Shown here one piece after another: positions 1 to 12,000 of a stretch of DNA of 64,000 nucleotides. The translations under genes were made by a program, and so were the position numbers. Location of the stretch: the NCBI RefSeq assembly GCF_000005505.3, contig NC_016131.3:74255855-74319854 (forward strand), read 5' to 3'. Positions within the stretch are counted from its first letter, which is position 1. Each line of letters opens with the position of its first letter. The notes under the pieces are model-generated. The model was not told the DNA's origin, ran no database searches, and saw only the letters and a list, made by a program, of their open reading frames with translations. This stretch comes from Brachypodium distachyon. Lineage: Eukaryota; Streptophyta; Magnoliopsida; Poales; Poaceae.

Positions 1-350
1 CAGTCTAGTTAGTAAAAAGGCTGGAATTTTGACAAAGCATTGCAGGTGCAGCAACATATTCGCCTATTCGGCAAAACCCCAATCATCCTCATCATCATCC
101 AAAGGGCTCTCACAAAAGAAAAAGGAATCATCCAAAGATTCCAACTAGAGAAGAAGAGGAGGACCTACCACCATCGGGAGAACTCCCCCTGTCCCGCGAG
201 CCCTGATCGTCGCCGTAGGCGCGGCCGTTCGTAGGAGTCGGAGGAAGAGAGCAGGACGGGAGCGGAGGAGGAGGAAAGACCAACGGCGAGACTCTGCCTC
301 TCTCTCTGGCCTAGTTGCTTTTAAAGGACGGGGCTGTGCGGGCCCTTGTG
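1..350. other. Unassigned GC-rich/CT-rich stretch at window edge
   Basis: No convincing coding exon is visible. The stretch has purine-rich runs on the plus strand (CT-rich on the minus strand) and a GC-rich core around 190-300, which resembles the 5' untranslated region of a grass gene that would run off the left edge on the minus strand. On the minus strand an ATG followed by a GTAGGT donor-like site lies near 170-176. This is only a possibility; the rest of such a gene is outside the window. Confidence 0.2.
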
Positions 351-599
351 CCGTGATCCCGTGAGGCGGGAGATGAAACTATTCGCGGACGATGCATGCG
401 GGATTTGTGTCCTGGGTTGGTGGGTCTTTCATGTGGGCGCTGCACACATGGCTGGTCACGCAGCCGTTGTGTGCAGCACACATCCCAAAGAACAGTGGGA
501 GGAGAAAAAGTAAGGAGGAGAATGGAAGCGGATAAAATTAGTCATGACTGTTCAGCTGACAGCTTTTTGCTAGTCTTCACAGCTAAGGTATAGCTATCT

Positions 600-756
600 A
601 CAGTAATGGATAGTAGTAAATTAGTGGTCAAAGTTATATCTCGAAATATGAAAAGTTAGTGGACATTAGTTGGCACTAATTTGCAGATCTAGACTAGTCA
701 TACTTGGCAAGTTATTCATGCTCCATAATAATGGGCAGTAAATTAGTGGCCAAAGT
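600..756. repeat. AT-rich degenerate tandem repeat, left part
   Basis: The phrases GTAAATTAGTGG, CAAAGTTATATCTCGAAATATG and CTAGACTAGTCATACTTGGCAAG recur here and again at 2049-2560, spaced by roughly 110-130 bases. The array looks interrupted by the element at 757-2048. No coding potential is seen. Confidence 0.55.
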
Positions 757-2048
757 TGGAGATGTTATTGCTGTCAAAATCTTTCTCGGGACAAAACTCG
801 CCCCCCGCGTCGCTCTCATAGGGGCGACTCGGGCAGCGCACACCTCTCTTCTAACCTAGCCGTCGCACCTCCACTCCTCCCCCTCGCCGCCGCTAGGGTT
901 CGGTGGCGGGGCTTCTTTCTCGACGGCCGTCGTCCCGTCTGTTACCTGCGCGTGAGGCCGCTCGGGTTCGTCGCGGCAGAGGGGCAGTCCAGATCAGGGT
1001 GGCTCCGGCCGGATTCGCTGCTCCCCGGCCGGATCTGGCGTCTCCCCTTAGTCTTCCTCCTTCTCTTGTGGCTGCGGTCGTCGGGAAGTGTGCATCCCTG
1101 GCGGGCGCCAGCCAAGATCCGGCGATTGGTGGCGAGGGCATGCCGGATCCGCTGCGGTGCCCCTGGCTTGGCGCATCCAGGGCCTTGCAGCACGGGTACG
1201 GCCAAATCGAGCGCTTCTTCGCCACTTCAGCAAGCGGCGGTGTCGGTTTGGTCCTGTGGAATCTGCTTCAAGCCGGCAAATCAATGGGTTTTCTCTGTTC
1301 ACTCTTGTGGTTGATGCTGTTGCGTGCTTGCTGTTGTGCTTAAGTTTCATTGGGAGTGCTTCACCTAGGGTATGTCGGAGGTTGGGTGGTTTCTTGTGCC
1401 GCCAAGGTTCTTGGTTAGTGTCTGACGGGAGAGTGTGTTTGTTTTTCCTTTGGTGTGGTCTCGACGTGTGATGCCTTTCGTCCTTGCCGTTGGAATGTAG
1501 GTGTCGTGTTGTATTCTCGGTGGTGGGTAGCCTTTCGGCTTAGCCGACATCACGTGGGTGGAGGTATGATCTCGGTTGTGTGTCGCCCTTCGACTTCATC
1601 TGCGACACATCTTCGTCACGGTGGGTCTCGGTGGCACATGCCCCTTCGACTATGCCGTCTACAAGACTGTGGAGGTATGCTCTCGGCTGTGCGAGACCCT
1701 TCGACTTCATCTGCGTCACATCGGCGTCGCGGTGGGTCTCGGTGGCAAATAGCCCTTCGATTATGCCGGCTTCGTATTGTAAGTGTCATGGCGAGGCCTT
1801 GGCTATGTGCTGCTTTTCGGCTACGGCAACGACATAGTGTCATGGGTGGACTCGGTAGATCTATGCCTTTCGACTACATCATTGGTGTGCCTTGTTGTGC
1901 ATTTCTTCTGTATGGCATGTATCGAGATCCTAGATTTTCTTGTGTTTCTTCTGGCAAATGCTGCCGTTGTAATCGTTATATCCTCATTCTTTCATTTAAT
2001 TAAAAGTGGTGCAGGCTGACTTTTGCCCGCCGTAGTTTCCTTCAAAAA
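757..2048 (+). mobile_element. Probable poly(A)-ended retroposon inserted in the AT-rich repeat array
   Basis: A GC-richer block with no convincing long reading frame breaks the AT-rich repeat. It ends in a short A run (about 2044-2050), and the flanks TTAGTGGCCAAAGTT on the left and TTAGTGACCAAAGTT on the right look like a roughly 15-base target duplication with one mismatch. Both features fit target-primed (LINE-mediated) insertion. Inside, near 1570-1780, a unit containing CCCTTCGACTTCATCTGCG and GGTGGGTCTCGGTGGCA is repeated in tandem about 120 bases apart. No reverse transcriptase was found, so this would be a non-autonomous or truncated copy. Because the host is itself repeated, the flanking match could be repeat units rather than a true target duplication. 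Confidence 0.45.
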
Positions 2049-2560
2049 AATTAGTGACCAAAGTTATATCTCAAGATATGTACAAGATAGCAGTACTCCT
2101 TTCATCTGGAAATAAGTAACTAGGAATTGTATAGATTTAAAATTAATTACCGACTGACGGATGGCACGGGTATAACTTATCTGTCCATAATAATGAGCAG
2201 TAAATTAATGGTGAAAGTTATATCTTGAAATATGGAAAATTAATAGGCGTTAGCTGTTGATCCAGACTAGCCATACCTGGCAAGATATCTGTGCTCAATA
2301 GTGATGGACGGTGAATTGATGGTCAAAATTATATCTCCGGGTATGTAAAATTAATGGACGGTAGGTTGCACTGAATTTCAAAGCCACGCTAGTGACAACC
2401 ATCAATCTTGCCATAGCCGGGAAGCTTCAATTTTGTCAGCTTTCACAGGTAATGTATATGTGTCTGTAACAAAATGTGCGGCACACTAGTGGTCAAGGTT
2501 ATCTTAAAATATATATAAGCTAATAGATCGCTGGCACTGGATTTCAAAATTTCAGAAGAG
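2049..2560. repeat. AT-rich degenerate tandem repeat, right part
   Basis: Continues the array of 600-756. Repeated phrases include AGTAAATTAATGG, AAAGTTATATCTTGAAATATGG, GACTAGCCATACCTGGCAAGATAT and AATTATATCTCC. I count about four diverged units. There is no coding potential. Confidence 0.5.
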
Positions 2561-2830
2561 AAAAAATGTGTATTGAAAAATTAAGGACATGGTTAATGCA
2601 ATATTGCTATCAACACGTACATATCTAAATAACTTATGAAGTTAGGAGGGTTGTAACTAAATAAAGATATGCAAGGATGTCACTCATTAACTCTCTTCCA
2701 AAACGAATGCTCCTCGGGTTATCTATGTGGAGTGCATATCATGTGTATCATGTGTAGCTCGTAAGCATAATGTGTCATCAGCTTTCAAATCTCGAGAAAA
2801 TCTTCAGCGTACAAAAAAAATAAGGGCCTA

Positions 2831-2928
2831 GATAATGCAGTATTTCTAAAGATTATGCATGCTCACCCTGTTAACTCTAGATAATGCAGTATTTCTAAAG
2901 ATTATGCATGCTCACCCTGTTAACTCAT
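2831..2928. repeat. 49-bp perfect tandem duplication
   Basis: The 49-base unit beginning GATAATGCAGTATTTC and ending CCTGTTAACTC appears twice head to tail (2831-2879 and 2880-2928) with almost no differences. It is therefore much younger than the surrounding degenerate repeat, or it is an assembly artefact. Confidence 0.85.
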
Positions 2929-3137
2929 CCAAACTGAGTGCTCGATTTATGTGCGACTCACCCGTACCACGATGTTCTGTGAGAAGCCTGTCAACTACTG
3001 TGAATTGGCAACCGTTACCTAGTTTCTCTTGTTGAAATATACGTGTTTTCTATTCCTAAAATAAAATGCATATGATATATTAGACACGGGCACAGTCTTT
3101 GATATTTAAGTTAATTTTGCCGTTATTTTTGTTTTGG

Positions 3138-3594
3138 AAAAGTACATTTTTGTTCTCTCAATTCGTAATTGGTAGCAAAGTATAAAAATGGTATCTCAAC
3201 TCAAAATCATATACATTTGGTCCCTCAATTGATAAAACCGGATAATTTTAGCCCCTCTCCTGGTTTTGGACGGTTTTCGCTGGTTTTGACTCCACGTGAC
3301 ACAGGTTTTCCTTAGAATTTTTCACGGTGAATGCCACGATGCATAGTCCAGGGATCCAATGTATACAATTTTGAGTTTCTGGACCATTTCTCGGAGGAAT
3401 TTGACGCCATCTAGGCATCCGGCGTGAAAAATTTAGGGGGGCAAATGCTCCACGTGGAGTCAAAACCATTCAAATTTGCGAGAGGGACCAAAAGTATCCG
3501 GTTTTGCCAATTGAGTGACCAAATGTATACGATTTCGAGTTGAAGGACCGTTTCTAGACTTTGCTACCAATTGAGGGGTCAAAAATATACTTTT
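3138..3594. mobile_element. Fold-back element with long inverted repeats
   Basis: The two arms are inverted copies of each other for about 170 bases. The left arm carries TTGGTAGCAAAG, AACCGGATA and TTTTGACTCCACGTG. The right arm carries CCACGTGGAGTCAAAAC, TATCCGGTTTTG and CTTTGCTACCAATTG. Such long terminal inverted repeats with little between them fit a non-autonomous Mutator-like (MULE) or fold-back element. A clear 9-base target duplication could not be confirmed by eye. Confidence 0.65.
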
Positions 3595-3600
3595 GCGTTT

Positions 3601-4859
3601 TATTTTCCATATGAATAGTTAGGTGAAAAATATAGGAAAGAATTCTAAACATTACTGTTTGTTTCACATTTCAAACAATATTTTGGTATGACACAAGTCA
3701 ACGGTACTGAAGTTTAACCGCAATCATTTCTTTCAATGAACTACTGCATGTACTATAGGACGTCATATATTCACATTGGCCATTGAGCCGGACTAGTGCG
3801 ACGTTGGCTCCTAAGTTTGGGGACCCGCATGTTTCTAATATAGCATGTGCGTTACGGCGATAGCGGAACATGCGCTCCGTGAGACGAAATATGCTTAGAT
3901 TTCGTAACACCTTGTTAATAATTACTACTGCCTTTTGGATACAATATTCATTGGTAGTTGATCTGCAATTATTATATAATCGCCACCAGTACGCTGTAAT
4001 ATCATTACAAATAGTTTCAAGTCATTGGAATGCTTGTTATATGTCGATCAAGGTTCAGATGATTTAGTTGCACATCTTGACGAAATCCTCACTGGTTTTG
4101 GATCATCAGGCCTTTTATGTGCAGTGAAACAGTTTTTGTTGTGATAAAGAGAGAATCAAGTTGTTATAATCTACGGAGGACCACAAAACCATGTGTAGAA
4201 CTGTAACAAACTCGTACGAAAATTTGTGGTTTGCTTGCACCTGCGGGGCTACATCAGAGTGGGAGTTGCTGATTCTCGGCCGGCTAAATCTCGACAATGA
4301 TAATTAAGATTTTATATGTACACGCACAATCCACTCTAATCCTAGCACTGTATGCAGATGGCTTTAAACAAAGTAGAGCATCAAATCGTGGTAAACCATG
4401 CAGCTACATGTGGCTATTTACTCGGAAAAAAGAGAAATGATCTAGAGTTATAGCGAAGTTATAGCTACATGTGGCAGGAAAAGGCCATTTTTTTTTACTT
4501 TCAGTTATAGCGAAGTTATAATGTTTTTCTCAAGCTCAGAGTAACAGAGATGAGAGATCGTGATTTCCAGTTGTGTTAATCATCCCTGCGTAACTTGTCT
4601 TGGATTTATAGTTTAATTCAAATTTGAACAAACTCACTGACAAAAAGAAATTCAACGGCGGCTACACCCAAGTTGGAACGGGTCGCTATAGTTCTCCCGA
4701 ACACAATACTGAAACGTTACAAGGACCAAACCGTAAAATTAGCGCTCCCCGTTCCCGGAGGAAGAAGACCGATAAATAAACAAGTCGAGTCAAACCTTCC
4801 CCCACAAATTCCCCAAAAATTTCCCCACCAATACGGCAGCAAATCCCCCCCTCGACGCC
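3601..4859. other. Intergenic region upstream of the membrane-protein gene
   Basis: Mostly AT-rich with no exon that can be supported. The phrase AGTTATAGCGAAGTTATA occurs twice, near 4446 and 4502. The last 150 bases before 4860 become C-rich, as expected of a grass 5' untranslated region. No TATA box could be assigned with confidence. Confidence 0.4.
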
Positions 4860-5399
4860 ATGGCCGCCGCCCGCCTCCTCCTCGTCCTCGCCGCCGCGGC
4901 GACGCTCCTCGCGGCGGCCTCCGCGCGCCCCTGCGGCCACGCGCAGACGCTGCTCATCTCCTTCTCCTCCGTCTCCAGGCCCAACCCAGACCCGGCCAAC
5001 CCTTCGCCGCTCACCACCACCGTCGTCACCGTGCTCCGCGTCCGCCGCCTCGGCCCGCATCGCCACCCCCACCTCCAGATCCACCGCCCCGCCGAGCCCC
5101 TCCCCAAGTCCCTCCCCGGCGCCGCCGCCGCCCAGCCGTCGTCCTTCCAGGAGCGCGCGAAGGACATCCTCGTCGTCGTCTCGGGCCTCCTCTTCGGCTT
5201 CGGCTGCGGCGCGCTCACCGCCGCCTCCATGTACCTCGTCTGGTCCCTCCTCGCCTCCATCGGCGGCGCATCCTACGAGGAGGTCTACAGCGACGACGAG
5301 GACGACGAGGAAGAGGTGTCCGACGGCGCCGAGAGCCCCAAGAAGGCCGGCTACGTCATCATCCACGACACCGAGGAGTACGCTGCCGGTAAGAATTAA
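4860..5399 (+). CDS. Small plant-specific single-pass membrane protein, function unknown
   Basis: An intronless frame of 179 residues starts at an ATG in the context CGCCATGGCC, with strong GC3 bias typical of grass genes. Residues 1-22 look like a signal peptide (MAAARLLLVL, then an Ala/Leu-rich core). A proline-rich lumenal or extracellular part follows. A hydrophobic segment lies at about residues 107-134 (DILVVVSGLLFGFGCGA onward). The C-terminal tail is strongly acidic (EEVYSDDEDDEEEVSDG) and ends in a GYVIIHDTEEY motif. From this I infer a type I endomembrane or plasma-membrane protein with an acidic cytosolic tail. I recognise the layout as that of uncharacterised plant proteins but can give no biochemical role. 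The 3' flank of this gene is duplicated downstream. Confidence 0.85.
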   Translation: MAAARLLLVLAAAATLLAAASARPCGHAQTLLISFSSVSRPNPDPANPSPLTTTVVTVLRVRRLGPHRHPHLQIHRPAEPLPKSLPGAAAAQPSSFQERAKDILVVVSGLLFGFGCGALTAASMYLVWSLLASIGGASYEEVYSDDEDDEEEVSDGAESPKKAGYVIIHDTEEYAAGKN

Positions 5400-5427
5400 G
5401 GATCGGCAGGCAGAGGATTTACGGTGC

Positions 5428-7760
5428 CTGATTGCATGGAATTGTGGAGTATATACTATCCGCGCCTATTATTGTGTTGCGCCTATCTGTCTGACTCTCT
5501 CTACTTGTATGGTTGGGGAAACGAAATTATTAATATATATGCTATCTATCTGTTTTTATTACATTTCATATGGCCAATTTGAAGCTGAAACATGCTTATT
5601 TATCCTCTTCAAACATGGAACATGCTGCTTTCTGCTGTTTAGTAACATGTTACACCTTGTTGTGTGAATTGCCGTGCGCTGTTTGTGCAGTTGTGGCTTC
5701 TAATATGCAGATTTTCTCCCCTCACGGGAGAAACATAAGAAATTATTGATATATGTTTACTACTCCCGATCCATATTACTTATTGCTGACCTGATTTAGT
5801 ACAAAGTAATATGTGTACTAAATCAGCCACAATAATATGGATCGGAGGAAGCATCTTTTATTAAATATGGCCAATTTGAAGCTGAAAGATGCTTGTTTAG
5901 CGATCTTAAAATACGGAACATGCTGGTTTCTGCTGTTTAGCAAAATTTTCAACTTATTGTGAATCGCAGACTTTCTCCCCTCATGGGATATTAGTCTGGT
6001 AACCTGTCCATTTTGGTGGGATCAGGGCCTGAGGTAGACCAGTCTGTACTCTGGAGTGATCATTCATTACCTGCATATTCACATCTTATGTTTGTTTCTT
6101 GCTGCAATTTGTGCCGTGATGCTGTGAGTGTGACTCTGCAACCTCCTTTATGTGAATTTGAATTAGACAATGTTAGACGCGGTGCATGTGAAACTGACAG
6201 TCTAACTCTAACACCAAGGTGCCTTGTATAAACTTACGCAACTCTTCGATGGCTCAAATATTTTCTTTTTATCCCTGACCCAACAGCCTGTTCCACCTTA
6301 CTGCATTGCATTGCATTATCAAGGGATGTCTCGGATGATTGGTTTTGGTATACTGCCCTGAAACTAGAGGTTCTCAAGCACGGCTTTCTCAAACCGTCAC
6401 TTGAGCTAACATTTTTTTAAAGTAAAACACCAGTGCAGCTGTTAGTACAAGAACTAGTTGTTACTGTGTTTCTGAAACTGGTTAAATGTGGCATTAGCAC
6501 CCTACCTGGAGCCATGTGTTAGATTTGTCAAACCGTGCTGACCCCCTTTCCATTAATTGCTCAATGGAAATAACTGGAGCCATGTGTTAGATGACTAGAT
6601 TTGGTATATTACTATATCGCCCCGCCTCAGCGATCCAATTTATTGCACTTGCTACCTTTCTACCTTCTCTTCTGGTATCCTTACAAAATTAGGAACGCAA
6701 CCAACTGTATCTTGCCTTTTTCTACCTTACTTTCAGGTTGTCCTTATGCATTAATGGAGCTTGAACAAACTGTCGCTTGCATTTCTAAGAATTAGGTGAA
6801 GCAGTTATCTTTTGTTTGAGTACATATATTTGGTTTCACCTTGTGTTCTTGATGAAAATTAAATGGTTTTTTCATATATATTTTTGTCTTAAGGTGCAAC
6901 CGGATCTCTGTCTCCTATGCATATGAAATAGGATTAGTCTTGCTGAGGGTATGCATGGAATTGTGGGGTATATCCTATCTGTACTTTCATATGTTGTGTG
7001 CTTGTGTGGTTGGGGATGCTTTTGTGTTCTTACATATTAAAAGGGAAACAAAGCATGCTTATTTATCAATCATGCTACATGGACCATATTGGTTTTCGTC
7101 GTTTAGCAAAATTGCAAAATGTTAAAACTTCTGGTGAATTGTAGCGAGTTGTTTGTGTAGTTGTGATCAATGAATACACTGATGGAGCTATTAATTTGGT
7201 AACCTGTCCTTTTTGGCGGTATGTGTGACGACGTCCAACTGGAGCGTCCCCTAGTGACATCTGATGTTTGTCTCATTTTTTTGCTGGAACTTGTCCGCAG
7301 ATATGACCCTACAACCTCTTTTGCTGTATGCACGACTTTGAGTTCCCCAAATTGCTGGATGCATGTTCTATAACTATTTTTCTTCAGTGAGTTAAGCAAC
7401 TATAAGCCAGAATGCTTGCGCTGCTCTTCTATGCCACATCTGCCTTTCTCTTGTGATGAATGTTCTAGAATTTCTATTGCATATTCTTGTATTTAGTGAT
7501 ATCTACATGTGGTTGAAATTGGATGTCACCTTGACTGCATTCCAAATTATCTGCACTTGCTATCTTTCTACCTAGTTTTTGACAGTCCTTACGAATTATG
7601 AACTTGAACAAACTGTAGCTTATCTACCTTGCTTTTTGGTTGTCCTTTGTGAGTTAGGAACTTGCACTTTCATACCTTACTTTTCTGCTGTCACTGTGAG
7701 TTAGGATGTTGGACAAACCATAGCCTGCAATTTCCAAGCATTAGGTGAAGCAGACAGGCA
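5428..7760. repeat. Ancient tandem duplication of the 3' flank of the membrane-protein gene
   Basis: Segments of the 3' untranslated and downstream region recur in the same order. GCATGGAATTGTGGAGTATAT at 5436 is matched by GCATGGAATTGTGGGGTATAT at 6953. Blocks with ATGCTTATTTATC, CTGCTGTTTAGTAA and GGTAACCTGTCC occur near 5560-5700, 5865-6010 and 7035-7210. A block with GCACTTGCTACCTTTCTACC and AAGCATTAGGTGAAGCAG-like text occurs near 6640-6810 and 7550-7760. No coding sequence was duplicated intact; only non-coding flank is visible. The copies are clearly diverged, so the event is old. Confidence 0.6.
5760..5852. mobile_element. Stowaway-like MITE
   Basis: The element runs from CTCCCGATCCATATTA to TAATATGGATCGGAGGAAG, which are inverted copies of each other, and the whole folds into a hairpin with TTTAGTACA in the loop region. 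It belongs to the same subfamily as the copy at 12244-12336. Confidence 0.8.
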
Positions 7761-7968
7761 GTTGTTTACGTCGGAGCACGGATGCTTTTGTTTGGTTGTG
7801 GTAGGTTCCTGTTGTTGGTTATCAAAATCAGAAGGTGTTCCTTCTTTGTTTCTTTTTGTCTCAAGCAACAAAGCCCAGTTCTCCGTCCTTTTATGCATAT
7901 GAATATTGTTGCTGGTGTCCTCTTGACATGGACGGAGCTCGTGTTTGTTAACACCAAATACTACCTCT

Positions 7969-8064
7969 GTTTTATAATTCTTGTCTCAAATTTGCCGAAA
8001 AGTGGATATTCCTAAAAAACGTCTAGATACATGTAATGTTTCGACAAGAATTATGGAACGTAGT
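7969..8064. mobile_element. Stowaway-like MITE
   Basis: Ends CTACCTCTGTTTTATAATTC and GAATTATGGAACGTAGTA are degenerate inverted repeats. The inner text TTGTCTCAAATTTGCC and ACGTCTAGATACATGTAAT matches the Stowaway copies at 51432-51546 and 58055-58170. Confidence 0.75.
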
Positions 8065-9017
8065 AATTTGTTGTCGACCTGTGCATTGTATCGTGATGGG
8101 TTATGTTTTCAGATGGCCAAATCTGTTGTTAGTACGAAAGAGTTGCCAGTTGTTTTAAACTTGCTTTGTGTATAAGAGATGACATTTGACCCAACAGATA
8201 AACAAATTAATTACAAACAACGACAAGGCAAGCTAACAAACTCGCAAACTATAATGCTATCGAACTACGGAAACAGCTAATGAAACTAAAACGAGTTGAC
8301 AATCTAATCTAATTAGACAGCAAAGATCAATCTAGCAACTGTACGTGCATGTGCTCAGCAGTGAGCAGAAAAAAACAAACAGCCCCCGGTGTTGCAATCT
8401 TATAAAAAAAAACCGCGTGGCAGATGTTCCTTAAAAAGAAAAATGTGGTTACAAAAAGAAGGATGAGTTATGCAAGCGTGGTAAAAAGATTTCATTTTTT
8501 TAATAGATGCAGATGTCACTAATCCTAAGTGGCAGCGTCACGTCGTCGCCTGACGTGTGGGCCCAAAGCCTAGGTGGTAGTCACGTCATGCGGCTGAAGT
8601 TGTGCATACATGTGAGGGACCTAAGATGAACCACTTAACAAACAATGAGGATCTAAACGTGCATTTTCAAAGATTAAAAACCTACTTGACACCTTCGCGA
8701 AAGAATAGGACCTCGGGTGCATTTTACTTTAAAAAAATATGTGGATACGTAAATTTTTATAAAAGATAAACCAATTTCTGTAGCTTAAAATGAATAAAGT
8801 CAAGAAGTGAACAGTATGCATAACAAAACCAGGAAGTTAAGAGTGTGAATTTGCTTAAGCTAAATAGAATCATGATTCACCGTTCAAAAATAAAATAAAA
8901 AAATAAAGCCATGATTGGGTGGTGAACTGGTAAATGTGAATCTGCTTCCGAAATCCGAAGCAGAGAAACTCGAATCCTCCCTTCCCAAACCCTACCGCCA
9001 CCGTCCCGTCCCTCGCC
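8065..9017. other. Intergenic region upstream of THO1
   Basis: No gene is supported. The part at about 8500-8730, with GTCACGTCGTCGCCTGACGTG and TCGGGTGCATTTTACTTT, looks like remnant transposon sequence but no partner repeat was found. The C-rich stretch at about 8975-9017 is probably the THO1 5' untranslated region. Confidence 0.35.
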
Positions 9018-12000
9018 ATGGCGGAGCCCTCGCCGCCGCCGGCGTCCAACCCCGGCCTCCGTATCCTCCTCGCCAAGGACCGCCCGCCCACCTCCTCTCC
9101 GTCCACGCTCGCGGCCGTCTCCAGCCACGCCGACCGCGACCGCATCATTGTGAGCTCTCTCCCCTCCCCACCTTCTCCCTCTCTCGTACACCTGGTCGCT
9201 GCGGTGCGCCATGGGTCGGCGTGGCTGCACATGCTGTGAATTTGAGTGATTCCGTTTCTATACGCCGCCATAAGCTTGAATTGTCTGCTTGGTCGCAGGG
9301 AGTGTTCCGGAACGCGCTGTCCAGGACTGAATCCCCGGAGGTGTTCGCCCTACAAGCAGTTCAGGAAGCAATTAAGCCTCAGGTATAGATTAGACTTGCT
9401 TATGGCCCTTCTGGTAGATGATGAGGTGGTAGCAGACTGGCAATTAGTTTTGCTTTACTGTATTTGGTAATCCTCATTGAGGTGTGGTGTGTTATATATG
9501 CAAAGTAGCATTGTAAGCCGGGTTACTCATCTGATTTGGCAGAAACAAACCGTGCTGGTTCTAGAGGAGAACCAGTCCTTGGAGAATGCTCTTCGGAGAT
9601 TACTGCAGGAACTTGTGGTAAGCTTCTTTATTACATTATGTTGCCACAGTAATGTTTCTCGCATAATGATGTTCGCATTTACATTTTTCTGGGTTACTGC
9701 ATGATAACTGATTGTTAATGGAATGAAACAGTCCCATCCAGTCTATACAGTCCACCAAATGTTTCTATTTTCTGGTTGATAACTGACTGCAAATTGTCCT
9801 AATAGGATGTGAGAGGGAATTGATGCACTTCTCGTTTGCTGATCATGCAATCCTAGAAAACAACATTAGTTGCTGATTTTGTATACTCTAGTCTTCTGCA
9901 GTTCAGTCGGGCAAAGGAATTATGCAATATGGAAACTCATTGGACAGCGGAGAAAGTAATTGCCTGATAACACACCTTCTTGGTCAGTCACAATTCTACA
10001 CCAGTCCTGTTCAAATCATTTTATTACCAACATCGGTTTCTGAGCACGTTTATTGATCATGTATTTTTACTTTTATTCTGATAAATCAAAGTTTTTGTCC
10101 TGCTAGATATCATGCTCTACCTCTGTGAAAGAGGGCATGTTGAGGGTGGTATGGTATTCCAGCTGTTAGAAGATCTGACGGACATGTCTACTATCAAGGA
10201 CTGCAAAGATGTCTTTGGGTATATCGAGAGCAAGCAGGATGTCTTAGGGAAGGTAATTGTGAATTGTACTCATTTTTTAATGGTTTCTAGTGCTGGTATG
10301 ACACATGATTTCTGTTCATAGTTTTGCTAATGGATCATCTTTTGGGTTATTTCTAGCAAGAGCTATTTGGGCGTGGCAAGTTGGTTATGCTGAGGACCTG
10401 CAACCAACTTCTACGAAGACTTTCAAAGGTTTGATCTGGATATTTTGTTTATTCCTAATCTTCAAGCTAATTTGTTGTGGTTTTCATACTACAGATTAAA
10501 TTAAGATTGCTTTATTTCCCTGCCGAATGGTTTTTGTCTACTACCAAACTGAAAACTGTGTACAGCAAAAGCTCTGCTAATGACACCTTTATTGTGAATA
10601 AATTAGCTATTGGCCTTACCAGTGAAATAGTTTTGAACCTTTAACTTCAGTGAGCTTCTCTAGGACTCTCTTTTCATTTCTTTCAGTTTTGCCTGGTACA
10701 TAGTTTGTTTTCTCTACTAGCATTGAATATTTTCTATGTTATGAAATTTCAGTCGAACGATGTGGTGTTCTGCGGACGCATTATCATGTTTCTGGCACAT
10801 TTCTTCCCGTTATCGGAGCGTTCAGGTTTGCATACTGCATCTTCCTCCATTCTAGCTACTTTGGTCCCTTGTTGGTAAGGAGTTATAACTGTCTTGCAAG
10901 TCTTCTGGGTACACCGCTCATTTCCCCTTTTTCCTTTTCTATTTTGCCAGCTCTCAACATTAAGGGAGTTTTTAACACATCAAACGAAACTAAGTATGAA
11001 AAAGATGCCACCGGTGGTGAGTACGACTATTCTGATAAAAGTAATGCTGTTTTATTATTTTTAATTGCTAATGGTACTTTGCAATTTTATCAAGTGTCTT
11101 GTAAATGATATCGTTCCCCAATGCAACTTTCTGTCTCAGGAATTTCTGTTGATTTCAACTTCTACCAGACCCTGTGGAGTCTACAGGTTGATACATTGCT
11201 TACTTTTGACCTCTGGGATTCAGAATCATCACCTGCCACACTTTGTTAATTTCTTAACATGTTTTTGATGCTCAACCTTGGCTTATTTTTAATCTAGGAG
11301 CATTTCAGGAACCCAGCTTTGACAACTACAAACCCAACAAAATGGCAAAAGTTTGCTTCTAATTTAACGGTACACTCTTGTTACATTTTTCCAGTGACAT
11401 GAAGCTTTGTCTTTTTTCCAGTTCAACGTATTAGTTCTGAACTTATGATTGATGTCAACTAGCAACTGAATTTCAGGTCGTGTTAAACACATTTGAAGCT
11501 CAGCCTCTCTGCGATGATGATGGAAAACATAACAATCTTGAGCAGGAGGAAGATGCTGCTTTCAATATTAAGTACCTTACTAGCAGTAAATTGATGGGTT
11601 TGGAGGTAAATTTTGTCGAGCATCTGAACTTGCTTTTAGGTAACAGTTCAATGTTGCTGTATACCCATGTAACACTCTTTATTTGCAGTTGAAGGATGCA
11701 AGTTTTCGACGCCACATTCTTGTTCAATGCCTTATATTTTTTGACTACCTCAAGGTATGCAAATTGGAATTTACAATCTAGTTGGCAATGCAACATCAGT
11801 TTGTGCCTACTGGGCATTCTTCTTTGATTTTGTGAAGCATTAAGGGGTTTTGTATCTATCCTTTGCTTGATAAGCACATGTTTCTGTACTCCGGATAACT
11901 GCAAAGGCAAGAAAAATAGGACTTCTCACTGTACATTTTTCTTTAATTCCTGATCAACCCATCCTAGTTTTGATTTTATGTATGCATATACCTGGTCTTG

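Noticed and set aside
4673..5392. 239-residue Pro/Arg-rich frame overlapping the membrane-protein gene
   Set aside because: It is an out-of-frame reading of the same GC-rich exon; the other frame has a signal peptide and a membrane segment.
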